Source: an uncultured Clostridia bacterium (GTDB taxonomy: Bacteria > Bacillota > Clostridia > Christensenellales > Borkfalkiaceae). From it: a stretch of 43,049 nucleotides of DNA. Each line of letters starts with the position of its first letter. Position 1 is the stretch's first letter. The stretch is taken from NCBI GenBank assembly GCA_947629535.1, contig CANREC010000006.1, forward strand, positions 1 through 43,049, read 5' to 3'. Positions 30,307-40,279 of this stretch are shown piece by piece. Both the position numbers and the translations under genes were made by a program. The notes beneath the pieces are model-generated. The model made no database searches and was not told the origin of the DNA. It worked only from the letters and a program-made list of their open reading frames with translations.

Positions 30307-31479
30307 ATGAACTACAGAGAAGAATCTCTCAAAAAACACGCCGAGTGGAGGGGGAAGATCGAAGTCGTCTCCCGCGTCGAGGTGGACACGCGCGAGAAAC
30401 TTTCTCTCGCCTACACCCCGGGCGTGGCCGAACCCTGCCTCGCCATCCGCGACGATACCGAACGCAGTTTCGAGCTCACGAGACGGTGGAATACCGTGCC
30501 CGTCATCACGGACGGGACGGCGATCTTGGGCCTCGGCGACATCGGCCCCGAGGCGGGCATGCCCGTGATGGAGGGGAAATGCGCCCTCTTCAAGGCCTTC
30601 GGCGGCGTAGACGCCATTCCGCTCTGCATCCGCTCCAAAGATACCGACGAGATCGTCCGCACCATCGAACTTCTTGCGGGCTCCTTCGGCGGCATCAACC
30701 TTGAGGACATCTCTGCGCCCCGCTGTTTTGAGATCGAGACGCGCCTCAAAAACGACCTCGACATTCCCGTCTTTCATGACGACCAGCACGGCACGGCCAT
30801 CGTCGTTTCGGCAGCCCTCATCAATGCCGCGAAGATCGTCGGAAAGGAGATCTCCGCGCTCCGTATCGTCATCAACGGCGCAGGGGCGGCGGGCAGCGCG
30901 ATCGCAAAATTTCTCTTAAAACTCGGCGTCGGAGAGGTCATTCTCTGCGACAGAAGGGGGATCCTCTGCGAGGGGGACGCCACGCTTTCTCCCGCCATGC
31001 AGGAGATGGCAAAACTCACCAACCGCAGACGCCTTTGCGGCCTGCTCGCCGACGCCATGAAGGGGGCCGACGTCTTTATCGGCGTTTCGGGTCCCGATTG
31101 CGTGACGAAGGACATGGTCCGCTCCATGGCCAAAGATGCGATCGTGTTCGCCTGCGCCAACCCCGTGCCCGAAATTTCACGCGAGGACGCGATCGAGGCG
31201 GGGGCGGCGGTCGTCGGAACGGGCTCTTCCGAAAAACCCAACCAGATCAATAACGTCTTGGTGTTCCCGGGGCTCTTCCGCGGCGCCTTGGACGTCAGGG
31301 CGAGGGACATCAACGATGAGATGATGACCGCGGCCGCGCGTGCCATTGCCGCCTGTGTCCCCGAAGAGGAGCTCTGCAAGGACCACATCCTGCCGTTTGC
31401 CTACGATCCGAAGGCGCATGCGGCCGTTGCGGAAGCCGTCGCCGTGGCGGCGAGAAAGACGGGCGTCAACAAAATCTGA
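30307..31479 (+). CDS. NAD(P)-dependent malic enzyme
   Basis: The 390-residue protein is the short bacterial form of malic enzyme, which oxidatively decarboxylates malate to pyruvate. Visible motifs are [26 protein letters not shown] with the catalytic Lys, and [13 protein letters not shown] with the metal ligands. The dinucleotide fold [22 protein letters not shown] and [13 protein letters not shown] follow. No C-terminal phosphotransacetylase domain is present. The ATG at 30307 follows GAAGGAGAAGG. It is a single-gene unit linking C4 acids to pyruvate and reduced cofactor. Confidence 0.94.
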   Translation: MNYREESLKKHAEWRGKIEVVSRVEVDTREKLSLAYTPGVAEPCLAIRDDTERSFELTRRWNTVPVITDGTAILGLGDIGPEAGMPVMEGKCALFKAFGGVDAIPLCIRSKDTDEIVRTIELLAGSFGGINLEDISAPRCFEIETRLKNDLDIPVFHDDQHGTAIVVSAALINAAKIVGKEISALRIVINGAGAAGSAIAKFLLKLGVGEVILCDRRGILCEGDATLSPAMQEMAKLTNRRRLCGLLADAMKGADVFIGVSGPDCVTKDMVRSMAKDAIVFACANPVPEISREDAIEAGAAVVGTGSSEKPNQINNVLVFPGLFRGALDVRARDINDEMMTAAARAIAACVPEEELCKDHILPFAYDPKAHAAVAEAVAVAARKTGVNKI

Positions 31480-31496
31480 TTTTCTCTTTCAAACGA

Positions 31497-31525
31497 TTGA
31501 CGAAAGCGCCGAAAAAGGGTACAAT
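31497..31525 (+). promoter_or_regulatory. Promoter of prs
   Basis: TTGACG (31497-31502), a 17-base spacer and TACAAT (31520-31525), followed by AAGGAA before ATG 31559. Confidence 0.75.
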
Positions 31526-31558
31526 GGTAGCATAATAAAATTTTATAAGGAACGACGC

Positions 31559-32506
31559 ATGATAACTCACGGAAACGAAATCAAGCTGTTTGCGGGCAAT
31601 TCCAACCTTCCTTTGGCGAAGAAGATCGCCGAAAAGCTCAATACGAGCCTCGGGGAAGTCGAAGTTAGCAAATTTTCGGACGGTGAAACAAGCGTTCACA
31701 TCGGCGAGACGGTGCGTGGCCGAGACCTCTTTATCATCCAGTCCACATCCGCTCCCGTCAATGACAATCTGATGGAGCTCCTCATCATGATCGACGCCGC
31801 AAAGCGCGCATCGGCGGGCAGAGTTACGGCAGTCATTCCCTATTTCGGATACGCGCGGCAGGACCGCAAGGCGCGTTCGCGCGATCCCATCACGGCAAAG
31901 CTCGTTGCCGACCTGTTATCCTCTGCAGGAGCGGACAGGATCCTCACGATGGACCTGCACGCCGCGCAGATCCAAGGTTTCTTCAACATTCCCGTCGACA
32001 ATCTGCTCGGCGGCCCCACGCTGTATAATTACTATTCCGATAAATTGAGTGACGATTTCATCGTCGTCTCGCCCGACATCGGTTCCGTCAACCGTTCGAG
32101 GAAAGTGGCAGAACGCCTCGGCGTGCCTCTTGCCATCATCGACAAGCGCCGTCCGCGCGCGAACGTCATGGAAGTCATGAACATCATCGGTCAGGTCGAA
32201 GGAAAGCGCTGCCTTCTCGTCGACGACATGATCGACACGGCGGGGACCATTTGTCAGGGCGCGGAGGCCCTCGTTGAGGCGGGCGCCAAGGAGATCAAGG
32301 CGTGCTGCACGCATGCGGTCCTCTCGGGCCCCGCGCTCGAGCGGCTGGAGAGATCGCCCATCGACGAGCTCGTCATGCTCGACACGATCCATCTCCCCGA
32401 GGAGAAGATCTTGCCGAAGATGCGGATCCTCTCCACGGCAGACATCTGGGCCGCGGCGATCGAGAACGTCTATCTCGACAGGCCCATGAGCAAAATTTAC
32501 GATTGA
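31559..32506 (+). CDS. prs: Ribose-phosphate pyrophosphokinase
   Basis: The 315-residue enzyme makes PRPP from ribose 5-phosphate and ATP for nucleotide, His and Trp synthesis. It has [18 protein letters not shown] at the start and the ATP-site stretch [35 protein letters not shown] and the PRPP loop [14 protein letters not shown] follow. The start is ATG 31559, after ATAAGGAACG. Much earlier in-frame codons lie inside the malic enzyme gene and can be ignored. Length matches the class I bacterial enzyme. The order prs, pth, mfd downstream is conserved in Firmicutes. Confidence 0.97.
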   Translation: MITHGNEIKLFAGNSNLPLAKKIAEKLNTSLGEVEVSKFSDGETSVHIGETVRGRDLFIIQSTSAPVNDNLMELLIMIDAAKRASAGRVTAVIPYFGYARQDRKARSRDPITAKLVADLLSSAGADRILTMDLHAAQIQGFFNIPVDNLLGGPTLYNYYSDKLSDDFIVVSPDIGSVNRSRKVAERLGVPLAIIDKRRPRANVMEVMNIIGQVEGKRCLLVDDMIDTAGTICQGAEALVEAGAKEIKACCTHAVLSGPALERLERSPIDELVMLDTIHLPEEKILPKMRILSTADIWAAAIENVYLDRPMSKIYD

Positions 32507-32833
32507 AGTTTCGGGCATTCCTTTCTCGGGCCCGATCACGTCCCTCGCTGCCCCTTTAGGAGAAATCCTCGCGTAGCGGGGAAATGGGTTGAAACCTGCT
32601 CCCTTCTGAAGGCGACGGGCGGGGGACTTTCGCCCCGCGGACGCGCCTTGCGCGTCATCCTGAGCCGCCGCCGAAGGCGGCGTGTCGAAGGATCTCGCGG
32701 GCATTTGCTATGGCGATGGTTCGACGGGCTCTCCATGACGCGATCCGGAACGGCACCCCTTCACCCGCTACGCGTCAGCTCCCCCCGAGGGGGAAGCCTT
32801 TTTTCATATGATATCTATCTTTACGGAGAAAGC
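32507..32833. repeat. Repeat-filled gap between prs and pth
   Basis: The 327-base gap holds no gene. It includes CCCCTTTAGGAGAAATCCTCGCG, then CATCCTGAGCCGCCGCCGAAGGCGGCG...GAAGGATC (32656-32695). It ends with GTCAGCTCCCCCCGAGGGGGAAGCC (32779-32803). The middle element is almost identical to 16801-16838. No clear promoter for pth is visible. Confidence 0.7.
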
Positions 32834-33397
32834 ATGTATCTGATCGTCGGACTCGGGAATCCCGAGGAAAAATACGCAAAGACCTTCCATAACATGGGAT
32901 TTTTGGCGGCGGGGGACGCCGCCGCGGCGCTGGGCGCCAAGTTCAAGAAGAAGGAATGCGAGGCAAGCGTCGCGGAGGGCTATCTCAAGGGCGAAAAGGT
33001 CATCATCGCCCGCCCCGTGACGTACATGAATGCCTCGGGAAGGGCGGTCAAACAGCTCATCGCGAAGTACAAAGTTTCGCCGAAGGAGCTCGTCGTCATC
33101 TATGACGATTACGACCTTCCCAAGGGCCATGTGCGCATCCGTCCCTCGGGCAGCGCGGGCACCCATAACGGCATGCGTTCGGTGATCGCCGAACTCGGCT
33201 TTACCGATTTTGCCCGCATCCGCATCGGGATCAGGGACGAAGAGATCAAGGTCCCGCTCATCGATTATGTCCTCTCCGAAGTCAAAAAAGAGGACTACGA
33301 ACTCTTCACCGCCGCATGCCAAAGAGCGGCGGAGGCTGCGCTCAGTCTGGCCTCGGGCGAGGACTTCGAGCGCGTCATGACAAGATATAACGGATGA
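32834..33397 (+). CDS. pth: Peptidyl-tRNA hydrolase
   Basis: The 187-residue enzyme releases tRNA from stalled peptidyl-tRNA. MYLIVGLGNPEEKYAKTFHNMGF contains the substrate Asn and the catalytic His. RPVTYMNASGRAV, VIYDDYDLP with the catalytic Asp, and SAGTHNGMRSVI complete the family pattern. The start is ATG 32834 behind GGAGA. The long in-frame extension upstream is repeat sequence. It overlaps mfd by ATGA, so the two are translationally coupled. Confidence 0.97.
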   Translation: MYLIVGLGNPEEKYAKTFHNMGFLAAGDAAAALGAKFKKKECEASVAEGYLKGEKVIIARPVTYMNASGRAVKQLIAKYKVSPKELVVIYDDYDLPKGHVRIRPSGSAGTHNGMRSVIAELGFTDFARIRIGIRDEEIKVPLIDYVLSEVKKEDYELFTAACQRAAEAALSLASGEDFERVMTRYNG

Positions 33398-36300
33398 GTT
33401 TTTTCTCCTATGACAATTTAGGGGGCGAATTTCCGCTCCTCAAAGAAAGTCTCCGCCAAGGGCTCCCCTCGGCGGTTTTCGGCGTACCTGACGAGAGCAA
33501 ATATCTCATCGCTTCGCTCACGGAGGGGAGAGCCGTCTATGTCGCGGCGGACGCCCTCTCTGCAAAACGTGCCTATGAGGCCATCTCCGTCCTTTCGGGA
33601 CGGCGGACGGTGCTCCTTCCCGCAAAGGACGAAGTCCTGCTGTATCACCGTGCGGGTTCCAAGGACGCCTTCTACCGCAGGCTCACCGCCCTCTATGAAT
33701 GGCAGACGGGGGCGGACATCCTCGTCTGCGACGTCGAGGCGCTCGTCCAGCTCGTCCCCAAAAAGATCGAAGTCTTTCACATCGAGACGGGGAAGGAGAC
33801 GGACATGCGTGCTCTCGTTTCCGCCCTTGCGCTCGCGGGCTATGCGCGGGAGTATACCGTGGACGGGAAGGGCGCCTTCTCCGTGCGCGGCGATATCCTC
33901 GACATCTGGCCTGTCAACTGCCTTCATCCCGTCCGTATCGACTTCTTCGGGGACGACGTGGAGGCCATCAAGCCCTATGACGAGGAGACGGGGGAGAGGT
34001 ACGAAAAGCTTGAAACGCTCGACATCGTCGCGGCCACGGACGCCCTTCTTTCGGACGGAGAGGCGCCCCGCGTCGCCGCACGGCTCAAAGGGGAGATCGC
34101 GAAACTGCCCGTCGCCGTCCGCGCACGCATGCAGGCCGTCGGCGAGGAATTGGAGACGCAGAACTACATCTCGGGGTTCCTTTTGCCCCTTCTGTCTGGT
34201 TCGGGCGAATTTTTGCGCGACCTTGCGGGGAACGCGCTCATCATCCTCGACGAGGGCAAGCTCATCCGCGACAAGATCGAGGGCCTGTATCGGGAACATA
34301 TCGAGCGCTATTCTCTCCTTCTCGAGGGGGGAGAGGCGCTGCCCTGCTCCAAGGAACAGTACATTCCGTATGAGGACATCTCCTCGCTCACGGGATACCG
34401 CACGCTGGTCCTGCAGACGTTCATGGGGACGCCCTTCCTCACCGATCCGCTGAAGATCCTCAATTACAAGACGACGCCCGTGCGCCGCTATCTCAATTCC
34501 CTGAGCGACCTCGCCATAGACCTCAAAAACTGGATCCAAAACGGCTACCGCATCCTGCTCTTCTGCGGCGACAGGGAGAGGGAGGGGAAACTTCGGGAGG
34601 AACTCTCCGAGTTCTATCTTCCCTTCGCCCCCATGACGGAGCGGCTCGAGGACCTCAGGGGCGTCACGCTCCTCGGCAAGACGCTCGAACACGGATTTTT
34701 GGTGCACGACTGCAAGCTTGCCGTCATCGGCACGGGCGACCTCTTCACCAAGGCCGTCAAGGAGCGCAGGATCAAAAAGAAGAGGGGAGACCTCTTTGTC
34801 GCGCCCGAGGTGGGCGACTACGCCGTGCACGAGACGTACGGCATCGGCCGCATCACGGGCACCAAGAAGATCGAGACGACGGACGGCACCAAGGAGTATA
34901 TCGCCCTCGAATACAAGGACGGCGACACGCTCTATGTCCCCGTCGAGAACATGGACGTTCTGTCCAAATATATGGGCGGAGATTCGCCGACGCTCTCCAA
35001 GATCGGCGGCGGGGAGTTCGAACGGGTCAAGGCCCGCGTCCGCGCCTCGCTCAAGAAGATGGCCTTCGACCTCAAGGCCCTCTATGCCGAGCGGCAGGAG
35101 AAGATCGGCTATGCCTTTTCCGACTATCCAGATCTCATGGACGAATTCATCGCCGCATTTCCCTACGAGGATACGCCCGACCAGACGACGTCCTTCGAGG
35201 AGATCAAGGACGACATGTGTTCCAGAAAGGTCATGGACCGCCTGCTCGTCGGAGACGTCGGATTCGGAAAGACGGAAGTCGCGCTCCGTGCGGCATACCT
35301 CTGTATTTTGGCGGGGCGGCAGGTGGCGCTGATGTGCCCGAGTACCGTCCTCTCCGAACAGCACTTCCAGACGGCGACGGAGCGCATGAAGGATTTCGGC
35401 GTCCATGTCGCCTGCCTGAACCGTTTCCGCACCGAAAAAGAGGCCGCAAGGACGCTTGCGGACCTTGCAAACGGCAAGATCGACTTCATCATCGGCACGC
35501 ACAGACTGCTCTCCTCGGACGTCAGGTTCCGCGACCTCGGCCTTCTCATCCTCGATGAGGAACAGCGGTTCGGCGTGGAGCACAAGGAAAAGATCAAGAA
35601 TTACAAGCGGGATGTGGACTGCCTCACGATGACGGCGACGCCCATTCCGCGGACGCTCCACCTGTCCCTCTCGGGCATTCGGGACATCTCCACGATCCGC
35701 ACGCCGCCCCATGCGCGTCTGCCCGTGCAGACATATGTCGCCGAGGAGACGGAGACCCTTCTCCGCGACGCCATCCTGCGCGAGATCGCACGGAAGGGGC
35801 AGATCTTCGTCCTCTACAACAGGGTGGAGACCATCCACACCTTTGCCGCCCGTCTGCGCACTATTGTGCCCGAGGCCTCCATCTGCGTCGCACACGGCAG
35901 AATGGACCGTGCGACCCTCGAGAAGAGCGTATTCGGTTTCTACCGCGGGGAGTACGACGTCCTCGTCACGACGACGATCATCGAGAACGGCATCGACCTT
36001 CCCAACGCGAACACCCTCGTCGTCATCGACGCAGACAGGCTCGGCATTTCCCAGCTCTATCAGCTGCGGGGAAGGGTGGGCAGAAGTTCCCGCCTCGCGC
36101 ATGCCTATTTCACCTATAAGCCCGAGCGGATCATGACGGAGAACGCCTCCGAACGCCTCAAGGCCATCATGCAATTCACGGAGCTCGGCTCGGGATTCAA
36201 GATCGCCATGCGGGATCTCGAGATCAGGGGGGCGGGGAACGTCCTCGGCGCCGAACAGCACGGCCATATGGATAAAGTCGGTTACGAGCTGTATGCGAAG

Positions 36301-36780
36301 ATCCTGAAGGAAGAGCTGACGGGCGTCAGACAGGAGGGCGTGGAACTTGACATCAAGGCTACAGCCTTCATTCCCGAATCCTATGTCGAATCCCCCGCGG
36401 GGCGCATGGATTGCTACAAACAGATCGCCGAGATCCGCGACGCGGCCGACTACAAGCGCGTCTGTTCCTCGATGGAAGAGAGCTACGGTCCCATGCCGCC
36501 CGAGACGCTCAACCTTCTCGTCATCGCCCTCATGAAGGCGTACGCGATGCGGCTCGGCGTCAGAAAGCTTGCCGTCGGCAGCAAGGGGGGAAGAGTGGAG
36601 TTCGCCTCGCTCGACGCCCTCGGGAGCGAAAAAATGGCGGCGGCGATGGAGACCTTCAAGGGGAAATTCCGCCTCGAGATGACGACTTCGCCCGCTCTCG
36701 CCTTTCCTTTTTTGGGAGACGGGGGCAAAACGATGGTCCGAATGACGAAATTTTTGAAATTTGCGGCAACTTTTGCATGA
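33394..36780 (+). CDS. mfd: Transcription-repair coupling factor Mfd
   Basis: The 1128-residue translocase removes RNA polymerase stalled at DNA damage and recruits UvrA. The UvrB-like N-terminal region ends near residue 360. The RNA polymerase-interaction domain (GDYAVHETYGIGRITG, LYVPVENMDVLSKY) precedes the motor. In the motor are Walker A VGDVGFGKTEVA near residue 620, Walker B ILDEEQRFG, TATPIPRTLH, TTTIIENGIDLP, and QLRGRVGRSSR. The C-terminal domain continues to the end. Length fits the family (about 1150). The start overlaps the pth stop. Confidence 0.97.
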   Translation: MSFFSYDNLGGEFPLLKESLRQGLPSAVFGVPDESKYLIASLTEGRAVYVAADALSAKRAYEAISVLSGRRTVLLPAKDEVLLYHRAGSKDAFYRRLTALYEWQTGADILVCDVEALVQLVPKKIEVFHIETGKETDMRALVSALALAGYAREYTVDGKGAFSVRGDILDIWPVNCLHPVRIDFFGDDVEAIKPYDEETGERYEKLETLDIVAATDALLSDGEAPRVAARLKGEIAKLPVAVRARMQAVGEELETQNYISGFLLPLLSGSGEFLRDLAGNALIILDEGKLIRDKIEGLYREHIERYSLLLEGGEALPCSKEQYIPYEDISSLTGYRTLVLQTFMGTPFLTDPLKILNYKTTPVRRYLNSLSDLAIDLKNWIQNGYRILLFCGDREREGKLREELSEFYLPFAPMTERLEDLRGVTLLGKTLEHGFLVHDCKLAVIGTGDLFTKAVKERRIKKKRGDLFVAPEVGDYAVHETYGIGRITGTKKIETTDGTKEYIALEYKDGDTLYVPVENMDVLSKYMGGDSPTLSKIGGGEFERVKARVRASLKKMAFDLKALYAERQEKIGYAFSDYPDLMDEFIAAFPYEDTPDQTTSFEEIKDDMCSRKVMDRLLVGDVGFGKTEVALRAAYLCILAGRQVALMCPSTVLSEQHFQTATERMKDFGVHVACLNRFRTEKEAARTLADLANGKIDFIIGTHRLLSSDVRFRDLGLLILDEEQRFGVEHKEKIKNYKRDVDCLTMTATPIPRTLHLSLSGIRDISTIRTPPHARLPVQTYVAEETETLLRDAILREIARKGQIFVLYNRVETIHTFAARLRTIVPEASICVAHGRMDRATLEKSVFGFYRGEYDVLVTTTIIENGIDLPNANTLVVIDADRLGISQLYQLRGRVGRSSRLAHAYFTYKPERIMTENASERLKAIMQFTELGSGFKIAMRDLEIRGAGNVLGAEQHGHMDKVGYELYAKILKEELTGVRQEGVELDIKATAFIPESYVESPAGRMDCYKQIAEIRDAADYKRVCSSMEESYGPMPPETLNLLVIALMKAYAMRLGVRKLAVGSKGGRVEFASLDALGSEKMAAAMETFKGKFRLEMTTSPALAFPFLGDGGKTMVRMTKFLKFAATFA

Positions 36781-36807
36781 TTTTTCCCGAATCATCACGA
36801 AAATGAT

Positions 36808-36836
36808 TTGCACATTTTCGCAAAATAGGCTATAAT
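36808..36836 (+). promoter_or_regulatory. Promoter of the PrsA-like lipoprotein gene
   Basis: TTGCAC (36808-36813), a 17-base spacer and TATAAT (36831-36836). The leader of about 60 bases contains GTGGGGGTACCC and no strong Shine-Dalgarno directly at the start codon (GGAGCG lies 11 bases away). Confidence 0.7.
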
Positions 36837-36905
36837 AGAGTTCGTATGAAAATCGTGGGGGTACCCTGCGGCTTTCGGAATCAAAGTTAGACGGAGCGTT
36901 TTACT

Positions 36906-39008
36906 ATGAAACATAAAACAAGAGCGGCGCTTGCGATCTCCCTTGCATCGGTCATGACGTGCGGACTGTTCGCCGGGTGCGACCTCGTGACGACGGACCC
37001 CAAGAAGGACTATGAGCAGGTGATCGCCGAGGTCAACATTGCAAAGACCGATGAATTCAAGACCGATTACGCCGGATATGACTTCGATCAGGTCATCCAG
37101 ACGGAAAATATCTACAAGCGCGACATGGTCGCAAGCTTTGTCTCGAGCGGATCTTCCGTCATGAGCCAATACGGCTGGACCTATCGCGACACCTTCGACG
37201 CCATCAAGGACAGCCTCATCAACCGTCAGGTCTACGTCCAATACGCGAAGGTCTACTTCCTTTCCGCGAAGAACGACGACGGCAGCGCGATGTTCACCGA
37301 CGAGAGCGGCGCTCCCTATACGGCCGCGGGTTATAAGGCGGCGCTCACGGGCGACACCGAGCTCGACAAGACCATCCACGGCCTCGAGTACTTCCTCACC
37401 GATGAGGAAGAGGGGAAGGCGCTCTACAGCCTCCGCTCCTCTTTCAACAGTTCTCTCGATTCCATCGAAGAGACGATCATCGATGCGGACGAGGAAGAGA
37501 GCAACAGTACCACCGTCCGCACGACGCCCACGGGCATCGATACGGAAAATGAAGATTACTACGATCCCGATTACAGGATCTATACGGGCACGGAAACGGC
37601 GCTCGGCAGCTATGAGAAGGTGGAGAACTCCACGGTCTATACGCGCAAACAGGCGTATGCAAGATTCCTCACCAATATCCGCTCGAGCGGACTTTTGGAC
37701 GCGGGAGAGGACACGACGAAGGTAGAGGGGCTCAGCTACTTCAAGCGCGAACTCAAATCTGCCTATGAATCGGCTGTCATCACCAAGATGTCAGACGCCT
37801 TCGAAGAAGAGGCCGCAAAGGACGTCACCAACGAATGGCTCCAGAGCAAACTTGACACGATCGTGAAGAACCAAAAAGACGGTTTCGAGGCAGACACGCT
37901 CAGCATCGACGACGCGCTCGACGGCATGTCCGATTCTTCCTTCGTTCTGACCGCACCGCAGGCGGGCTACGGGTTCGTCATCAACATCCTTCTTCCCTTC
38001 TCCGCACAGCAGACGCAGGACCTCGGCGACGTCGAGATGGACAAGGGCGATACGCAGGGCAACAAGTTCGCATGGCGCGCAAGCCTGCTCAAGAACGTCC
38101 TCGCGACCGATCAGCGCGGCTCTTGGTTCACGGGCGAGACGGACTATTCCTACGAGGCAGAGGGCTATAAGGGCACGCTCGGCAACGAGGCCGACAGGAC
38201 CTATCTCTTCTTTGAAAACTCTCTGAGCGCGGACAAGAGCGGCGAAGGCAAGCAATACGAGGCGCTCAAGAACTATTACGGAAAATATTCCTACAACGGT
38301 AAGGTCACCAAGGACAGCGACGGGAAATATACCGTAAAACCCAACAAGATCGATATCGACCAGTTCATCGCCGAGATGGAAGACTATCTTGCAAGCGCGG
38401 GCCTCAACGTGACCAAGGGTACGCCCAAGAGCGACTACTTCACGCAGACCGACTTCTACGGTAAAGACGGCAAGGTGGATTACTCCAAGTTCGTCTATTA
38501 TGAAGGCAAGGTCAACTTCGCGGACGGATTCAAGGCGAAGGACATCTTTGTCAAGGACACTCCCGAAAATAAGGCATTCTCCGTCATCAACGAACTCTCT
38601 TTCGCATACAATACCGATACGGCAGGGCTCAATTCCTACCTCGGCTACGCGGTAACGCCTGAAAAGACGGACTTCGTCGCAGAGTTCGAATATGCGGCGC
38701 AGAAGGTGTGCGCAAGCGGCGCGGGCAGCTACATCGTCGCTCCCTCCGATTACGGCTGGCACATCATCTACTGCACCTTCTCCTTCACGGAAGGCAACAT
38801 GGAGCCCTTCGGCAATTACGATCCCGCCGATAAGGACGTAGAGGGGAGTTTTTCTAATCTCTTCTATGAGGCCCAGAAGGCGGCGGCCGTCAGCTCTTAC
38901 TCGAGCAACAAGCAGACGGACATCATCAACCGCTTTGCGGCCGTCAGCGCAACGGTCTACGAGGACCGCTACGAGGATCTCAGCGATCTCGACACTACAA
39001 ATTCCTGA
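36906..39008 (+). CDS. PrsA/SurA-like foldase lipoprotein
   Basis: The 700-residue protein has a lipoprotein signal (CGLFAGC, Cys25). A SurA/PrsA-type helical region begins with a conserved start (VIAEVNIAKTDEF... near residue 40). A long insertion rich in Asp, Ser and Thr follows, including a DADEEESNSTT stretch. The C-terminal part has SGAGSYIVAPSDYGWHIIYCTF, which matches the last strand of a parvulin (PPIC) domain. The rest of that domain is hard to see, so isomerase activity is uncertain. It is about twice the length of B. subtilis PrsA. It should act outside the membrane as a folding helper for secreted proteins. Position after mfd is common in clostridia. uppP follows 12 bases later. 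Confidence 0.8.
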   Translation: MKHKTRAALAISLASVMTCGLFAGCDLVTTDPKKDYEQVIAEVNIAKTDEFKTDYAGYDFDQVIQTENIYKRDMVASFVSSGSSVMSQYGWTYRDTFDAIKDSLINRQVYVQYAKVYFLSAKNDDGSAMFTDESGAPYTAAGYKAALTGDTELDKTIHGLEYFLTDEEEGKALYSLRSSFNSSLDSIEETIIDADEEESNSTTVRTTPTGIDTENEDYYDPDYRIYTGTETALGSYEKVENSTVYTRKQAYARFLTNIRSSGLLDAGEDTTKVEGLSYFKRELKSAYESAVITKMSDAFEEEAAKDVTNEWLQSKLDTIVKNQKDGFEADTLSIDDALDGMSDSSFVLTAPQAGYGFVINILLPFSAQQTQDLGDVEMDKGDTQGNKFAWRASLLKNVLATDQRGSWFTGETDYSYEAEGYKGTLGNEADRTYLFFENSLSADKSGEGKQYEALKNYYGKYSYNGKVTKDSDGKYTVKPNKIDIDQFIAEMEDYLASAGLNVTKGTPKSDYFTQTDFYGKDGKVDYSKFVYYEGKVNFADGFKAKDIFVKDTPENKAFSVINELSFAYNTDTAGLNSYLGYAVTPEKTDFVAEFEYAAQKVCASGAGSYIVAPSDYGWHIIYCTFSFTEGNMEPFGNYDPADKDVEGSFSNLFYEAQKAAAVSSYSSNKQTDIINRFAAVSATVYEDRYEDLSDLDTTNS

Positions 39009-39020
39009 CAATTGATTTTT

Positions 39021-39854
39021 ATGAGTATTTGGGAAGTCATTTGGAAATCTATCGTACTCGGCACGGTGCAGGGACTCACAGAGTTCCTGCCCGTTTCTTC
39101 AAGCGGACATCTCGTGTTTTTGCAGAAGGTGATGGGGTACGACATCGGCGGCGGCAGCATGACCTTCGTCAACGTCATGCTCCACTTCGGGACGCTCGCC
39201 GCCGTCTGTTTTGTTTTTTACAAGGACATTTTCGCCCTCTTCAAAAAGCCCTTCAAGACGCTGTTGATGCTCATCGTTGCGACCGTTCCCGCGGGCGTCG
39301 TGGGGCTCCTCTTCAACGATAAGATCGATGCAATGTTTTCGGGGCAGCAGGCCTTTGCGCTCCTTGCGATCTGTTTCTCGGTGACGGCGCTCCTGCTCCT
39401 CGTCTGCGAGTTCGCTGCCCGTTCGCCGAAACGCAGAGAGAGGGACCTCGGTTGGCGCAATGCCGTCCCCATGGGCTTCATGCAGGCCGTCGCGCTCTTC
39501 CCGGGTATTTCGCGGAGCGGTTCGACCATCGTCGCGGGCACGGTGAGCGGGGCAAAGACGAAGGATGTCGCCAAGTTTTCCTTCCTCATGAGCATTCCCG
39601 TCATCTTGGGAAGCGTGCTCGTCGAGCTCTACGGGTTCATCAAAGAGCCGCAATTCGCCGAAGGTGCGAACGGCGGGCTCACGATGGCGGTCGGCGTCAT
39701 CGTCGGCGTCATCTTTTCCGCGATCTTTGGCTTTCTTGCGATCAAGGCCATGCTGAAGGTCATTTCCAAGGCCAATTATAAGTGGTTCGCGCTCTATCTC
39801 ATCCTGCTCTCCGCGACCTGCATCTGGCTCGACGTCCTCGGGATCTTTGCATAA
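39021..39854 (+). CDS. uppP: Undecaprenyl-diphosphate phosphatase UppP
   Basis: The 277-residue membrane enzyme dephosphorylates undecaprenyl diphosphate so the carrier lipid can be reused in wall synthesis. It has QGLTEFLPVSSSGHL with the catalytic Glu and the SSSGH motif, then PGISRSGSTI with the Arg/Ser site, and about eight hydrophobic helices. I use ATG 39021. A TTG at 39012 in frame is possible. Neither has a convincing ribosome site, and the gene starts 12 bases after the previous stop, so translation may depend on the preceding gene. High expression often gives bacitracin tolerance in the family. Confidence 0.95.
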   Translation: MSIWEVIWKSIVLGTVQGLTEFLPVSSSGHLVFLQKVMGYDIGGGSMTFVNVMLHFGTLAAVCFVFYKDIFALFKKPFKTLLMLIVATVPAGVVGLLFNDKIDAMFSGQQAFALLAICFSVTALLLLVCEFAARSPKRRERDLGWRNAVPMGFMQAVALFPGISRSGSTIVAGTVSGAKTKDVAKFSFLMSIPVILGSVLVELYGFIKEPQFAEGANGGLTMAVGVIVGVIFSAIFGFLAIKAMLKVISKANYKWFALYLILLSATCIWLDVLGIFA

Positions 39855-39864
39855 ACACAAAAAA

Positions 39865-39890
39865 ACCTGCCATACTGACGGTATGGAGGT
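39865..39890 (+). promoter_or_regulatory. Hairpin sequestering the Shine-Dalgarno of the YjzC-like gene
   Basis: ACCT-G-CCATAC (39865-39875) pairs with GTATGG-AGGT (39881-39890) around TGACG, with one bulged G. The pairing covers the GGAGGTG ribosome site of the gene at 39899. Read on the minus strand the same hairpin is followed by seven Ts and would be a terminator. Confidence 0.65.
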
Positions 39891-39898
39891 GAAAGAGT

Positions 39899-40051
39899 AT
39901 GAGATTGAACTGCGGCGATATCTGCCCCAAAACGGGCGCATATAAAGTAGTCGATCGCGACGGCAGGACCGTCGGAAAAGTCTATGTCGGCGAGGGCGAA
40001 ACCATGCCCCCGACGCAAAAGAGCGACTGCTACTACGAGTTTGAATCTTAA
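39899..40051 (+). CDS. YjzC-like 50-aa protein
   Basis: A 50-codon gene starts at ATG 39899, seven bases after a perfect GGAGGTGA, and ends in TAA at 40049-40051. The peptide begins MRLNCGDICPKTGAYKVVD and continues GKVYVGEGETMPPTQKSDCYYEF. The pattern G-x-x-x-P-x-(S/T)-G-x-Y, then a central (V/L)x-x-G-(D/E)-x-x-PPT and a C-terminal aromatic cluster resembles the YjzC-like family of small Firmicute proteins of unknown function. Three cysteines are present. It lies between uppP and a strong terminator. Confidence 0.8.
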   Translation: MRLNCGDICPKTGAYKVVDRDGRTVGKVYVGEGETMPPTQKSDCYYEFES

Positions 40052-40069
40052 GTTCTTTAAGCTTCAGGG

Positions 40070-40100
40070 AAAACAGCGGGCAATTTGTCCGCTGTTTTTT
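40070..40100 (+). terminator. Terminator after the YjzC-like gene
   Basis: AAACAGCGG (40071-40079) pairs with CCGCTGTTT (40089-40097), extended inward by GC/GT pairs, and is followed by a T run. Confidence 0.9.
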
Positions 40101-40107
40101 CGTTCAC

Positions 40108-40175
40108 CTCCGCCCTTGGCTCCCCCTTGAGGGGGAGCTCCCGCGTAGCTGGTGAGAGGGTGTCATTCTAAATAA
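40108..40175. repeat. Dispersed intergenic repeat (GGGGGAGCTC module)
   Basis: GGCTCCCCCTTGAGGGGGAGCTCCCGCGTAGC is a palindrome with arms CTCCCCCTT/GAGGGGGAG. It recurs in variant form at 15283-15310, 23008-23025, 32786-32800 and 42820-42845. Confidence 0.7.
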
Positions 40176-40279
40176 ACGCTCCCACCACAATTTTATATTT
40201 TTCATTTTGAGCGCAAGCGAGGCCCCGTCACACCCGAGAGCAAGTCCCGCATACCTTGATAAAAAAGGGGGAAATAAGG

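Noticed and set aside
33418-36813. Minus-strand open frame of 1131 codons opposite mfd
   Set aside because: It is the mirror of a high-GC gene with codon bias. The composition is Arg/Asp/Leu/Gly-rich with no domain, and mfd on the plus strand is unmistakable.
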